Shown in pieces: positions 1-5,019 of a stretch of 5,019 nt of DNA. Below the pieces are notes generated by a model, which had not been told where the DNA came from, made no database searches, and worked only from the letters and a program-made list of their open reading frames with translations. This DNA is from Methanosarcinales archaeon (GTDB lineage Archaea; Halobacteriota; Methanosarcinia; Methanosarcinales; Methanocomedenaceae). Location of the stretch: assembly GCA_023136155.1 (NCBI GenBank), contig JAGLRT010000166.1:1-5019 (forward strand), in the 5' to 3' direction. Within the stretch, counting starts at the first letter, position 1. Every line of letters starts with the position of its first letter. The translations under genes were made by a program, and so were the position numbers.

Positions 1-336
1 GGATACCTGCTTTTGGTTGGACTTGTTATTGCAATAGTCAGGCGTCTTGCCATTTCTGATGTGAGCAAGGGAACCGAGATGTTTGACTGGGTACTGGTAC
101 TGGGCATATTGTTCATTACAGTAACTGGCTTTATTGCAGAGGGATTCAGACCATCGGAGGAGACTGTTGCAGGAGCGTGGACTTTTATTGGCACTGATGC
201 TGCACTGGCAGAGTTTATTTCCCTGTTCCATGTTGTGATATCACTGCTCTTTTGTATCGCTTATATCCCGTTCAGTAAATATATACATATGATCGCAGCA
301 CCACTTGTCATTCTGGCAAACGGCGGAGGCGAGTGA
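1..336 (+). CDS. hdrE: Heterodisulfide reductase subunit HdrE (cytochrome b), 3' end only
   Basis: This is the C-terminal 111 residues of the heme b membrane subunit of HdrDE; the 5' end lies outside the window and the frame is open from base 1. HdrE passes electrons from the membrane carrier (methanophenazine, or menaquinone in some relatives) to HdrD. Hydrophobic segments lie at about fragment residues 2-14 (cut by the edge), 29-48 and 71-91. The last one has the NarI-type arrangement: a His at fragment residue 77 (in SLFHVV) and another at 96 (in YIHMIAAP), the spacing expected for axial heme ligands of the NarI/HdrE family. The short tail ends GGGE, then TGA at 334-336. hdrD begins 1 nt later, and its Shine-Dalgarno sequence lies inside the last hdrE codons, so the two are translationally linked. 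The family is clear from motif plus neighbour; the N-terminal half cannot be assessed. Confidence 0.9.
   Translation, partial: GYLLLVGLVIAIVRRLAISDVSKGTEMFDWVLVLGILFITVTGFIAEGFRPSEETVAGAWTFIGTDAALAEFISLFHVVISLLFCIAYIPFSKYIHMIAAPLVILANGGGE
325..329 (+). promoter_or_regulatory. Shine-Dalgarno site deciding the hdrD start
   Basis: GGAGG sits 8 nt before the ATG at 338 and within the final codons of hdrE. It supports the ATG at 338 over the upstream in-frame TTG at 305, which would need a long overlap with hdrE and has no such site. The position implies translational coupling of hdrE and hdrD. Confidence 0.75.
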
Positions 337-337
337 A

Positions 338-1660
338 ATGGCAGAAGAAGGAAAAAAAATACCTAAAGTCCCGAAAGGACAGCCAGCAATCAAGGTAGAT
401 GTTATCGACCCGATGCACTTATTGCAGTATGATGCTTGTACAAGGTGCGGCGAGTGCGAAAACTGGTGTCCGGCTCTGGATGCAATGGATAAAGACAAGT
501 CAATTTCTCCTAAGGATAAGATTAGCCGGTGGAGAGATTTCATGGGTAAGAGCTATGGCCTGAGAGCAAAACTGTTCGGTGCCAGGGCTATTCCCGAGGA
601 AGATATCCAGAATTTCAATGATAACCTGTTCCACTGTACCACCTGTGGTGTGTGCGGCACCGTTTGTGAGGGGGGCTTAAACACCATTGAGATGTGGGAA
701 TCCACGAGGCAACAGCTGGTTATGAGGGGCAATGGTCCTTATGGTAAGCAGAGTCTGTTCCCCAAGCTCATTGGCGAGATGCATAACCCGTATATGAAGG
801 ATCAGAAGGACAGATTGTTATGGGTCCCTGATGATGTGGAGATTGCGGATAATTCTGATGTGGCATATTTTGCAGGCTGCACAGCAGGATTTAACCAGCA
901 GGTATTAGGAGTCTCTACTGCCAGGGTACTGAATCATCTGAATGTACCTTTTATTATGCTGGGTGAAGATGAATGGTGCTGTGGTTCAGCGTTAATAAGG
1001 ACAGGACAACCACATATCGGTGACACGCCAAGAGAAGCTGCTATTCATAATGTGGAAGCTCTTGAAGCAACGGGAGTCAAGAAAGTGCTCTTTGCCTGTG
1101 CAGGCTGTTTCAGGGCTGCAAGTCTTGACTGGCCACGTTTGATGGGGCGCAAACCTAACTTTGAGGTTGTGCATATTGCAGATTTCCTTGCAGAACTGAT
1201 TGATCAGGGTAAGATTAAATGGGAGAAGTCCCTTGGCAATAAGACTGTTACCTATCATGACCCTTGCCACCTTGGCCGTCATGTAGGTGTGTTTGAAGGA
1301 CCACGAAAGGTGTTGTCAAACATGCCTGGTGCAAATTTTGTTGAGATGGAGCGAAACCGCGACCTTCAGCGTTGCTGTGGTGCCGGTGGTGGAGTTAAGG
1401 CCGGAATACCTGACCTTGCATTGGGAATTTCATCAGCACGTGTTAAAGATGCCATGGACGTGAAAGCAGATATATTGTCGTCAGCGTGTCCATTCTGTCG
1501 CCGTAATCTGGGTGATGGCAGGGATAGTATATATGGTGTTGAAGGTACCAATTTCGACCTGAGGGATAATGAGGAGAATGAAATGCAGGTCGAAGACCTG
1601 ATTGTACTTACGGCAGAACTGATGGGTCTGTCCACCGATATCAAATCCCAGGACAAATAA
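338..1660 (+). CDS. hdrD: Heterodisulfide reductase subunit HdrD (iron-sulfur, catalytic)
   Basis: This 440-residue protein is the catalytic subunit of membrane-bound HdrDE. It reduces CoM-S-S-CoB to CoM-SH and CoB-SH at the cytoplasmic face, or does the reverse in methane-oxidising relatives. Two ferredoxin-type [4Fe-4S] motifs are visible: C34, C37, C40, C44-P and C103, C106, C110 with C100 as the first ligand. Two CCG domains follow, the signature of the non-cubane clusters where the disulfide is cleaved: C181...C214-C215-G...C254-x-x-C257, and C310...C346-C347-G...C384-x-x-C387. Gaps are 32 and 38 residues in the first domain, and 35 and 36 in the second. All expected cysteines are present, so the enzyme looks functional. 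This fuses the HdrC-like and HdrB-like parts of the soluble enzyme, which is what defines HdrD. The gene order hdrE-hdrD is that of Methanosarcina. An acidic tail (about 405-440) follows the last CCG domain. The start was chosen from the GGAGG 8 nt upstream. Confidence 0.96.
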   Translation: MAEEGKKIPKVPKGQPAIKVDVIDPMHLLQYDACTRCGECENWCPALDAMDKDKSISPKDKISRWRDFMGKSYGLRAKLFGARAIPEEDIQNFNDNLFHCTTCGVCGTVCEGGLNTIEMWESTRQQLVMRGNGPYGKQSLFPKLIGEMHNPYMKDQKDRLLWVPDDVEIADNSDVAYFAGCTAGFNQQVLGVSTARVLNHLNVPFIMLGEDEWCCGSALIRTGQPHIGDTPREAAIHNVEALEATGVKKVLFACAGCFRAASLDWPRLMGRKPNFEVVHIADFLAELIDQGKIKWEKSLGNKTVTYHDPCHLGRHVGVFEGPRKVLSNMPGANFVEMERNRDLQRCCGAGGGVKAGIPDLALGISSARVKDAMDVKADILSSACPFCRRNLGDGRDSIYGVEGTNFDLRDNEENEMQVEDLIVLTAELMGLSTDIKSQDK

Positions 1661-1678
1661 ACACTACAAACTTCGTGA

Positions 1679-1713
1679 TTGGCGCAATAGCGCCAACACT
1701 ATTTCTTTTTTTT
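1679..1713 (+). terminator. Hairpin plus T-run terminator after hdrD
   Basis: A perfect 7-bp stem TTGGCGC / GCGCCAA with an AATA loop (1679-1696) is followed by TTTCTTTTTTTT (1702-1713). It begins 18 nt after the hdrD stop. Both the stem and the T-tract favour termination of the hdrED transcript; in archaea the T-run alone can be enough. It separates hdrED from the downstream promoter. Confidence 0.8.
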
Positions 1714-1726
1714 CCAGTTTTCTTAA

Positions 1727-1752
1727 TAATAGTAAAATACTATTAGCTATTA
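1727..1752 (+). promoter_or_regulatory. Candidate TATA promoter with overlapping palindromic operator
   Basis: An AT-rich element, AAAATACTAT (1734-1743), is centred about 25 nt upstream of the GTG at 1762, the distance expected between an archaeal TATA box and the start site of a leaderless transcript. It lies within a perfect inverted repeat, TAATAGTA (1727-1734) and TACTATTA (1738-1745), separated by AAA. A further half-site, CTATTA, follows at 1747-1752. The palindrome would cover TBP/TFB binding, as a repressor operator would. The repeat is seen directly; promoter and operator roles are inferred. Confidence 0.45.
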
Positions 1753-1761
1753 TCTTATTCT

Positions 1762-1905
1762 GTGGCAGAAGATAATGAACTGACCGAGGATGAGCTGGAG
1801 GAGCTTCTGGCACAGCAGGTAAAACAGCAGCCAGCAAAATGTAAGATGAAACATGCTCCAATGTTTATCAAAAAAGATACTGCGCCGCATGAAGAGAAAT
1901 CATAG
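1762..1905 (+). CDS. Small hypothetical protein, 47 aa, GTG start
   Basis: I do not recognise this protein. The frame starts with GTG at 1762 and ends with TAG at 1903-1905; an in-frame TAG at 1744 and no other start codon after it fix the start. No Shine-Dalgarno sequence precedes it, but a TATA-like element about 25 nt upstream fits leaderless translation. Residues 3-20 are acidic and heptad-like (E-D-N-E-L-T-E-D-E-L-E-E-L-L), suggesting an amphipathic helix, followed by a Gln-rich link. Next comes a basic patch around a single Cys at residue 27 (AKCKMKHAPMF), then a charged tail. There is no signal peptide or membrane segment. It ends 38 nt before the threonine synthase gene and is probably co-transcribed with it. 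Frame integrity, codon choice (GAG, CTG, CAG) and the promoter position favour a real gene. A chance open frame of this length remains possible. Confidence 0.5.
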   Translation: MAEDNELTEDELEELLAQQVKQQPAKCKMKHAPMFIKKDTAPHEEKS

Positions 1906-1928
1906 GGATGTGGAGCAGCAATTAAAAT

Positions 1929-1936
1929 GGAGGGAG
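1929..1936 (+). promoter_or_regulatory. Shine-Dalgarno site for the threonine synthase gene
   Basis: GGAGGGAG lies 7-10 nt before the ATG at 1944, depending on the bases that pair. An ATG at 1927 overlaps this site but is in another frame and reaches TAA after nine codons, so it is not the start. Confidence 0.7.
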
Positions 1937-1943
1937 TAGCAAA

Positions 1944-3104
1944 ATGGTATATGTAACAGGTTTTAGGTGTTTCAAGTGTGGCAAGCAGCATCTTCCGGGT
2001 GAGATTGAGAACAAACCCATCCCCAGATGTTCAAACTGCAATTCAGGGCTTGATGCGGAATATGATTATGATTCTATAAGGAAGTCACTTCTGACTGACC
2101 CTTTCAAGCGAGCGAGCCCCACTCACTGGAAATACTGGGCATTCTTACCTGTGCGCGACCTGTCCAATATCATTACTATGGGTGAAGGGGGGACACCCCT
2201 CCTTGAAAATGATTTGTTGACCCAAGATATCGGGTGCATGAGGATGCTGGTGAAATATGAAGCCATGAACCCGACTGGTTCTTTCAAAGACCGGGGCTCG
2301 TCACTGGAAATTACCAAGGCGATAGAGTACGGCAAGAATAAAGTTGTGCTTGCTTCCACTGGCAATATGGGTGCTTCGGTGGCGGCATACGCTGCTTTTG
2401 CCGGGATTGAGTGCATTGTGTATGTGCCCAATATTGTGGCTTTGGCCAAGATAAAGCAGATTAAGGCGTATGGGGCTGAGATTCGGTTTGTGGATGGGGA
2501 TTATTCACAGGCGATGGATAAGGCTGAAGAGTATGTGATGGCGCACAGGGATTCGTTCCTTACTGGTGATTACCCCTGGAGGGGGGAGGGCACCAAGACT
2601 GTGGGTATGGAGATTGCGGACCAGTTGTACTGGAGTGTACCGGATGTGGTTATTGCACCTGTAGGTAACGGCACCCTGTTGTGGGGTATTTTCGAAGCGT
2701 TCAGTGATATGTTTGCTGTGGGTGTGATTGAGCGCAAGCCTGCAATTTTTGGAGTGCAGGTGGATGCCTGCCGGCCTGTGGTGGATGCATGGGAGAAGGA
2801 GGCGTCTGAGATTATTGCTGTAGAGGACCCCCAGACTGTGGCTACTGCTATTGCGTGCGGGGATCCAATTGACGGGTTGGGGGCTTTGCGTGCTGTGAGA
2901 GAGACTGGGGGGCAGGCAGTGAGTGTGTCTGATGCTGAGGTTATTGAGGCACGGGATTTTTTGGCGGGCAATGGTGTTTTTGTGGAGCCAAGTGGTGCGG
3001 TGGCTTATGCAGGGGCACGGAGGGTGAAAGGAGTGTTGGAGGGTAAGACTGTGGTATGTATGGCGACAGGGCACGGGCTCAAGGATATGTATGGGATTGA
3101 TTGA
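1944..3104 (+). CDS. thrC: Threonine synthase family PLP enzyme
   Basis: This 386-residue fold-type II PLP enzyme probably makes L-threonine and phosphate from O-phospho-L-homoserine in the cytoplasm. A zinc ribbon lies at the N-terminus (C9, C12, C29, C32), as in many archaeal threonine synthases. The GEGGTPL motif is at 80-86. The Schiff-base lysine is K115 in NPTGSFKDRG. A substrate loop, STGNMGAS, is at 138-145; the PLP phosphate loop, PVGNGT, is at 239-244; and the family C-terminal motif ATGHGLKD is at 374-381. Nothing essential appears missing. Residues 208-222 read GDYPWRGEGTKTVGM where canonical ThrC usually has an S-x-N-P-x-R-x-E-G-Q-K-T type loop, so this may be a divergent paralogue with altered substrate preference. 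Cysteate synthase, a Methanosarcinales relative, was considered, but the canonical K115 motif argues against it. The gene lies 38 nt after the small ORF. Its 3' half is markedly G-rich on the coding strand, with many GTG, GGG and TTG codons. Confidence 0.85.
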   Translation: MVYVTGFRCFKCGKQHLPGEIENKPIPRCSNCNSGLDAEYDYDSIRKSLLTDPFKRASPTHWKYWAFLPVRDLSNIITMGEGGTPLLENDLLTQDIGCMRMLVKYEAMNPTGSFKDRGSSLEITKAIEYGKNKVVLASTGNMGASVAAYAAFAGIECIVYVPNIVALAKIKQIKAYGAEIRFVDGDYSQAMDKAEEYVMAHRDSFLTGDYPWRGEGTKTVGMEIADQLYWSVPDVVIAPVGNGTLLWGIFEAFSDMFAVGVIERKPAIFGVQVDACRPVVDAWEKEASEIIAVEDPQTVATAIACGDPIDGLGALRAVRETGGQAVSVSDAEVIEARDFLAGNGVFVEPSGAVAYAGARRVKGVLEGKTVVCMATGHGLKDMYGID

Positions 3105-3200
3105 GGGAATGGTAAAGGTAAGGCACAGCTCAACCGTGAACATGGTTTACATACATCCTTCATTACAAGATGGTAGAGGAAGTTTAGAGAGGATTATGAA
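3105..3200. other. Junction downstream of threonine synthase, no gene seen
   Basis: This stretch lies between the converging thrC and DUF4386 genes. I see no open frame of note, no RNA gene and no clear terminator. A short AACC/GGTT inverted repeat around 3133-3147 lacks a T-run. Confidence 0.5.
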
Positions 3201-3298
3201 CGTGCTTTAAGCCGAAAGGGTTTTCTCCGTGGTTAGCACGGCGCCGGGCGGTACAGGCAAGCCCGCTTCAACCATCCGAATCAGCGAAGAGCCGTATT
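3201..3298 (+). mobile_element. GC-rich foldable remnant, possibly the 3' part of a truncated group II intron
   Basis: This stretch is more GC-rich than its left and right flanks and can fold. CGTGCT (3201-3206) pairs with AGCACG (3235-3240), with a small GAAA/TTTC hairpin inside it. CGGGC (3245-3249) pairs with GCCCG (3261-3265). It ends in GAAGAGCCGTAT, which resembles the 5' arm of domain V of bacterial and archaeal group II introns, where AGC is the catalytic triad. The expected second arm (GTACGGTTC type) is absent, so if this is an intron it is truncated at about 3298. The end overlaps the last codons and stop of the DUF4386 gene on the other strand. The folding is seen; the intron origin is inferred from a short motif. 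A structured RNA or a chance GC patch are alternatives. Confidence 0.3.
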
Positions 3299-3997
3299 TG
3301 TTTTGGAAAAACCGGTATTGATTGCAGATGAATTGAATCCTTTAATAATCAACCATAACGCAAAAACCATTTCTTGCGAGGCTATTGGAAGATACAAAAA
3401 GATCGCAATCGTCGAGAAAGGACTAACAAGGCCGAACATACCTAACAGGCCTGCTGCAAATATCAATGGAGCTCCAATAAGACCCCAGATTGATATAGAT
3501 CGTGGAATGAGTTTTGATTGATATAATGAATAATTCAAAATCAGAGCAGTTAGGCTAAAAACGATCTGAGTTCCTATCAAATCGGTCCAATTACGTGCTG
3601 CCAGTAACAAAGTGCCAAGAGTTTGAAAATAGGAAGTATTCGTGGCTCCGGCTATTAAAAATTCCTGACTTAATGTCGATAATGATACTAAGCTGATCAC
3701 ACCAACAACAATCGGTACAGCCTCGAAAATCCTGGCTACAAGATACCCCAGAGCTATTTTTTCATTATGTTTTTTTAAAATTGGGAACAGCATGACTGGA
3801 ATGGCAAAAATTGCAGCGGCCATAATTAACAAAAGCAGTGCTCCTATTATCAATTGGTTTTCATTTGCAGAAACATTAATAAGAAAATCCGGAGCATTTA
3901 GAATCGGTCCTAAAAAAAATTTACACAGTATACCCGCAACCGTCGAAATGATAAATAATACTCCTACAATTCTTGCGGTCTTTCGGTTTGAATCCAT
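3281..3997 (-). CDS. DUF4386 family integral membrane protein, copy 1
   Basis: This 238-residue protein of unknown function belongs to the DUF4386 family. About six membrane segments are visible, near residues 7-29, 49-73, 82-107, 139-159, 168-190 and 194-219. Family features are N-R-K-T-A-R-I-V-G at the N-terminus, the cytosolic loop LKKHNEKIAL (74-83), FQTLGTLL (124-131) and IPRSISIWGLIGAPL (164-178). It shares these with the paralogue upstream on the same strand, though the two have diverged strongly. The ATG at 3997 was chosen because AGGTGA lies 5 nt before it; an in-frame GTG at 4006 overlaps that site. The last five codons and stop fall in the GC-rich possible intron remnant, so the C-terminus (after about residue 233) may not be native. 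It may be transcribed from its own promoter in the 179-nt gap or by readthrough from the paralogue. No enzymatic role can be assigned. Confidence 0.85.
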   Translation of the reverse strand: MDSNRKTARIVGVLFIISTVAGILCKFFLGPILNAPDFLINVSANENQLIIGALLLLIMAAAIFAIPVMLFPILKKHNEKIALGYLVARIFEAVPIVVGVISLVSLSTLSQEFLIAGATNTSYFQTLGTLLLAARNWTDLIGTQIVFSLTALILNYSLYQSKLIPRSISIWGLIGAPLIFAAGLLGMFGLVSPFSTIAIFLYLPIASQEMVFALWLIIKGFNSSAINTGFSKTNTALR

Positions 3998-4002
3998 TTT
4001 GT

Positions 4003-4008
4003 TCACCT
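4003..4008 (-). promoter_or_regulatory. Shine-Dalgarno site deciding the start of DUF4386 copy 1
   Basis: AGGTGA on the minus strand, complementary to the archaeal 16S rRNA tail, ends 5 nt before the ATG at 3997. It contains the alternative GTG (4004-4006), which is therefore unlikely to be the initiator. Confidence 0.7.
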
Positions 4009-4045
4009 TTTCTTTGTTCTTATGTATAACGGTTTTTACCTGTAT
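4009..4045 (-). pseudogene. Possible remnant of the MDR reductase 3' end
   Basis: Read on the minus strand, in frame with the downstream gene, this stretch gives K-I-Q-V-K-T-V-I-H-K-N-K-E. The intact MDR tail at 4876-4914 gives G-N-V-V-I-T-V-E-H-N-N-K-stop. V, T, V, H, N and K line up, and the MDR stop TAA corresponds to GAA here. Similarity fades upstream of this, where an in-frame TAA occurs. It looks like a scrap of the MDR gene carried along when the DUF4386 gene was duplicated. The match is short, so this is tentative. Confidence 0.35.
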
Positions 4046-4120
4046 TTTAGAACGACAGTGGAAAAATATTGATTATACATTTCTATAATGTCTATTGTTT
4101 ACTTCATTATTGTATCCCAA

Positions 4121-4138
4121 GCTATTTTTATACTTCAG
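4121..4138 (-). promoter_or_regulatory. Candidate TATA box for DUF4386 copy 1
   Basis: On the minus strand GAAGTATAAAAATAGC resembles an archaeal TATA box, with TATAAAAAT at 4125-4133. Transcription would start near 4100, leaving a leader of about 100 nt before the ATG at 3997. Other AT-rich candidates exist at about 4061-4079, so this is only one option. Confidence 0.3.
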
Positions 4139-4159
4139 ATCTGTTCATTTTATCTCGTT

Positions 4160-4169
4160 TGCGCGCGCA
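4160..4169. repeat. Alternating GC palindrome TGCGCGCGCA
   Basis: A 10-bp self-complementary alternating purine-pyrimidine run lies 7 nt beyond the stop of DUF4386 copy 2, within AT-rich DNA. It could form a tiny hairpin, but no T-run follows on the minus strand, so it is not called a terminator. Confidence 0.4.
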
Positions 4170-4176
4170 TTAAGTG

Positions 4177-4863
4177 TTACTTTGTTTCTGAACCATCCCT
4201 TATGCCCTTGACCATAAGCCATACTCCCATTGATAATTCAAACGGGAGGTTTGGCAGGAATACAACTAACGGAACAACATAGCCAAATACTGCAAACAGC
4301 TCTCCTATGAATGCCAGAGGAGCTGCTATGAGCCCCCAGAAACATAGAACTCCGGGGATATATCCTGATTTGAAGAACAGGTAATAGAACAGTGTTGCAC
4401 CAAGAGCGAAGACCAACGTATGTAGAGTGTATCCAAAACTCTGAGATTCATAGAACAGCTTTCCCAGAGTCTGCAAATAGGCGGGGTGTCCCGCGATTAC
4501 AGATTCTTCACTTATGCGTAAGAGAGAGAAAACCAATATTTCCCTGACAGCAAGGAGTGCTGCTTCTATCAGATATAGTCCCAGGGCCACAAGAGCTATC
4601 TTCTCGTTCTGTTTCTTCAAGGTTACAAAGAGCAGGACGCCCAGGAGGACAATTCCAGTAGCAGTGATCATCTCACCCACAATGCTTGCCCGCATATGCA
4701 AGGCATTATTCGCAATGATGGTCATGGTATCGGATATGTTACCTGATACAGATCGTTCTAGCAGATCAACAGGCGCAAGAAGAAGTCCACTGGCCATGGA
4801 TGCAACTGCCTGTAATAAGAATGCTGCTCCTAAAAGCCTGGGGGTATTTTTATGTGAATTCAT
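4177..4863 (-). CDS. DUF4386 family integral membrane protein, copy 2
   Basis: This 228-residue paralogue of the next gene on the same strand is also of unknown function. About six hydrophobic segments are visible, near residues 8-31, 60-82, 88-114, 143-164, 171-193 and 195-219. The family loop is conserved as LKKQNEKIAL (82-91), with LQTLGKLF (130-137) and IPGVLCFWGLIAAPL (169-183) in matching positions. The loop after the first segment is longer than in copy 1. The start is the ATG at 4863, 5 nt after an AGGTGA site; the in-frame GTG at 4872 lies inside that site and is rejected. Only 12 nt separate this start from the stop of the upstream MDR oxidoreductase gene, and no promoter-like element is seen between them, so the two are very probably one operon. 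The membrane protein may therefore serve a function linked to the reductase, but nothing shows which. Confidence 0.87.
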   Translation of the reverse strand: MNSHKNTPRLLGAAFLLQAVASMASGLLLAPVDLLERSVSGNISDTMTIIANNALHMRASIVGEMITATGIVLLGVLLFVTLKKQNEKIALVALGLYLIEAALLAVREILVFSLLRISEESVIAGHPAYLQTLGKLFYESQSFGYTLHTLVFALGATLFYYLFFKSGYIPGVLCFWGLIAAPLAFIGELFAVFGYVVPLVVFLPNLPFELSMGVWLMVKGIRDGSETK

Positions 4864-4868
4864 ATTAT

Positions 4869-4874
4869 TCACCT
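4869..4874 (-). promoter_or_regulatory. Shine-Dalgarno site for DUF4386 copy 2
   Basis: AGGTGA on the minus strand starts 1 nt after the MDR stop codon and ends 5 nt before the ATG at 4863. Its closeness to the upstream stop suggests translation by terminating or re-initiating ribosomes. Confidence 0.7.
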
Positions 4875-4875
4875 T

Positions 4876-5019
4876 TTATTTGTTGTTATGTTCTACAGTT
4901 ATCACTACATTCCCTTTTTTGTGTCCTTTTTCAACATACCTGTGAGCCTCGGCTGTCTGTTCCAACGGATAACGCCTATCTATGACCGATTTTAACTTTC
5001 CCGCCTCAATAAGCTCTTT
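4876..5019 (-). CDS. Zinc-type alcohol dehydrogenase / quinone oxidoreductase (MDR), C-terminal fragment
   Basis: Only the last 47 codons are in the window; the frame is open to the right edge and stops with TAA at 4876-4878. The residues K-E-L-I-E-A-G-K-L, then IDRRYPLEQTAEAHRYVE, then GHKKGNVVITV, form the typical C-terminal end of NAD(P)-dependent medium-chain dehydrogenases/reductases of the quinone oxidoreductase (QOR) and zinc-ADH-like group. In these the D-R-x-Y/F-P-L-x-x-x-x-x-A-H segment closes the catalytic domain. The cofactor fold and any zinc ligands lie outside the window, so substrate and zinc content cannot be judged. It is the upstream gene of an operon with DUF4386 copy 2. 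Confidence 0.85.
   Translation of the reverse strand, partial: KELIEAGKLKSVIDRRYPLEQTAEAHRYVEKGHKKGNVVITVEHNNK

Noticed and set aside
305..337. TTG start giving HdrD an 11-residue N-terminal extension
   Set aside because: It overlaps hdrE and lacks a ribosome site; the ATG at 338 has GGAGG 8 nt upstream.
1944..3104. Cysteate synthase instead of threonine synthase
   Set aside because: The canonical TGSFKDRG lysine motif and the ATGHGLKD tail are those of threonine synthases; cysteate synthase, as I recall it, has a different lysine context.
2505..3143. 212-codon open frame on the minus strand opposite threonine synthase
   Set aside because: It is antisense to a clearly conserved gene, its translation is rich in His, Pro, Ser and Thr with no recognisable motif, and the G-rich coding strand explains the lack of stops.
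3201..3280. tRNA or other standard RNA gene in the GC-rich junction
   Set aside because: No cloverleaf with a TTCRANY T-loop and a 7-bp acceptor stem could be built.
3792..4282. Plus-strand open frames opposite and between the two DUF4386 genes
   Set aside because: Part lies antisense to copy 1 and part in AT-rich spacer; no family resemblance was seen.
4514..4945. 143-codon plus-strand open frame opposite DUF4386 copy 2
   Set aside because: It is antisense to a recognised family member, with a low-complexity Arg/Ser/Thr-rich translation and no ribosome site considered convincing.
1..5019. CRISPR array, insertion sequence ends, or defence system
   Set aside because: No spaced direct repeats, transposase or nuclease-type motifs were seen on either strand.

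Overview
The window looks like chromosomal DNA from a cytochrome-containing archaeon of the Methanosarcinales / ANME-2 / Methanoperedens type. The main reason is an hdrE-hdrD pair, the membrane-bound heterodisulfide reductase found in that group. Shine-Dalgarno motifs of the GGAGG/AGGTGA type, TATA-like promoter elements and a hairpin-plus-T-run terminator fit an archaeon. The exact genus cannot be read from the sequence.

Left part (1-1713): the 3' end of hdrE (cytochrome b subunit) is followed after 1 nt by a complete hdrD (iron-sulfur catalytic subunit). A strong hairpin plus T-run ends this operon. HdrDE takes electrons from a membrane electron carrier through heme b to reduce the CoM-S-S-CoB heterodisulfide, or runs in reverse in methane oxidisers.

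Middle part (1714-3104): a palindromic AT-rich promoter region precedes an unannotated 47-codon small ORF that starts with GTG and appears leaderless. A threonine synthase family gene follows 38 nt later, probably on the same transcript. The thrC-type protein has an N-terminal zinc ribbon and intact PLP motifs.

Convergent junction (3105-3280): there is no gene here. It holds a GC-rich, foldable stretch that runs on into the last codons of the next gene. That stretch ends in a sequence resembling the 5' arm of group II intron domain V, and may be an intron remnant.

Right part (3281-5019, minus strand): transcription runs from the right edge leftwards, through the 3' end of a zinc-type alcohol dehydrogenase/quinone oxidoreductase (MDR) gene, a DUF4386 membrane protein gene 12 nt after it, and a second, diverged DUF4386 paralogue. 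The leader of the second paralogue resembles the end of the MDR gene plus the start of the first paralogue, which suggests an old duplication that carried the flank along. Nothing here is a clear defence or CRISPR system. The most unusual items are the small ORF with its palindromic promoter, the paralogue pair with its shared flank, and the possible intron scar.
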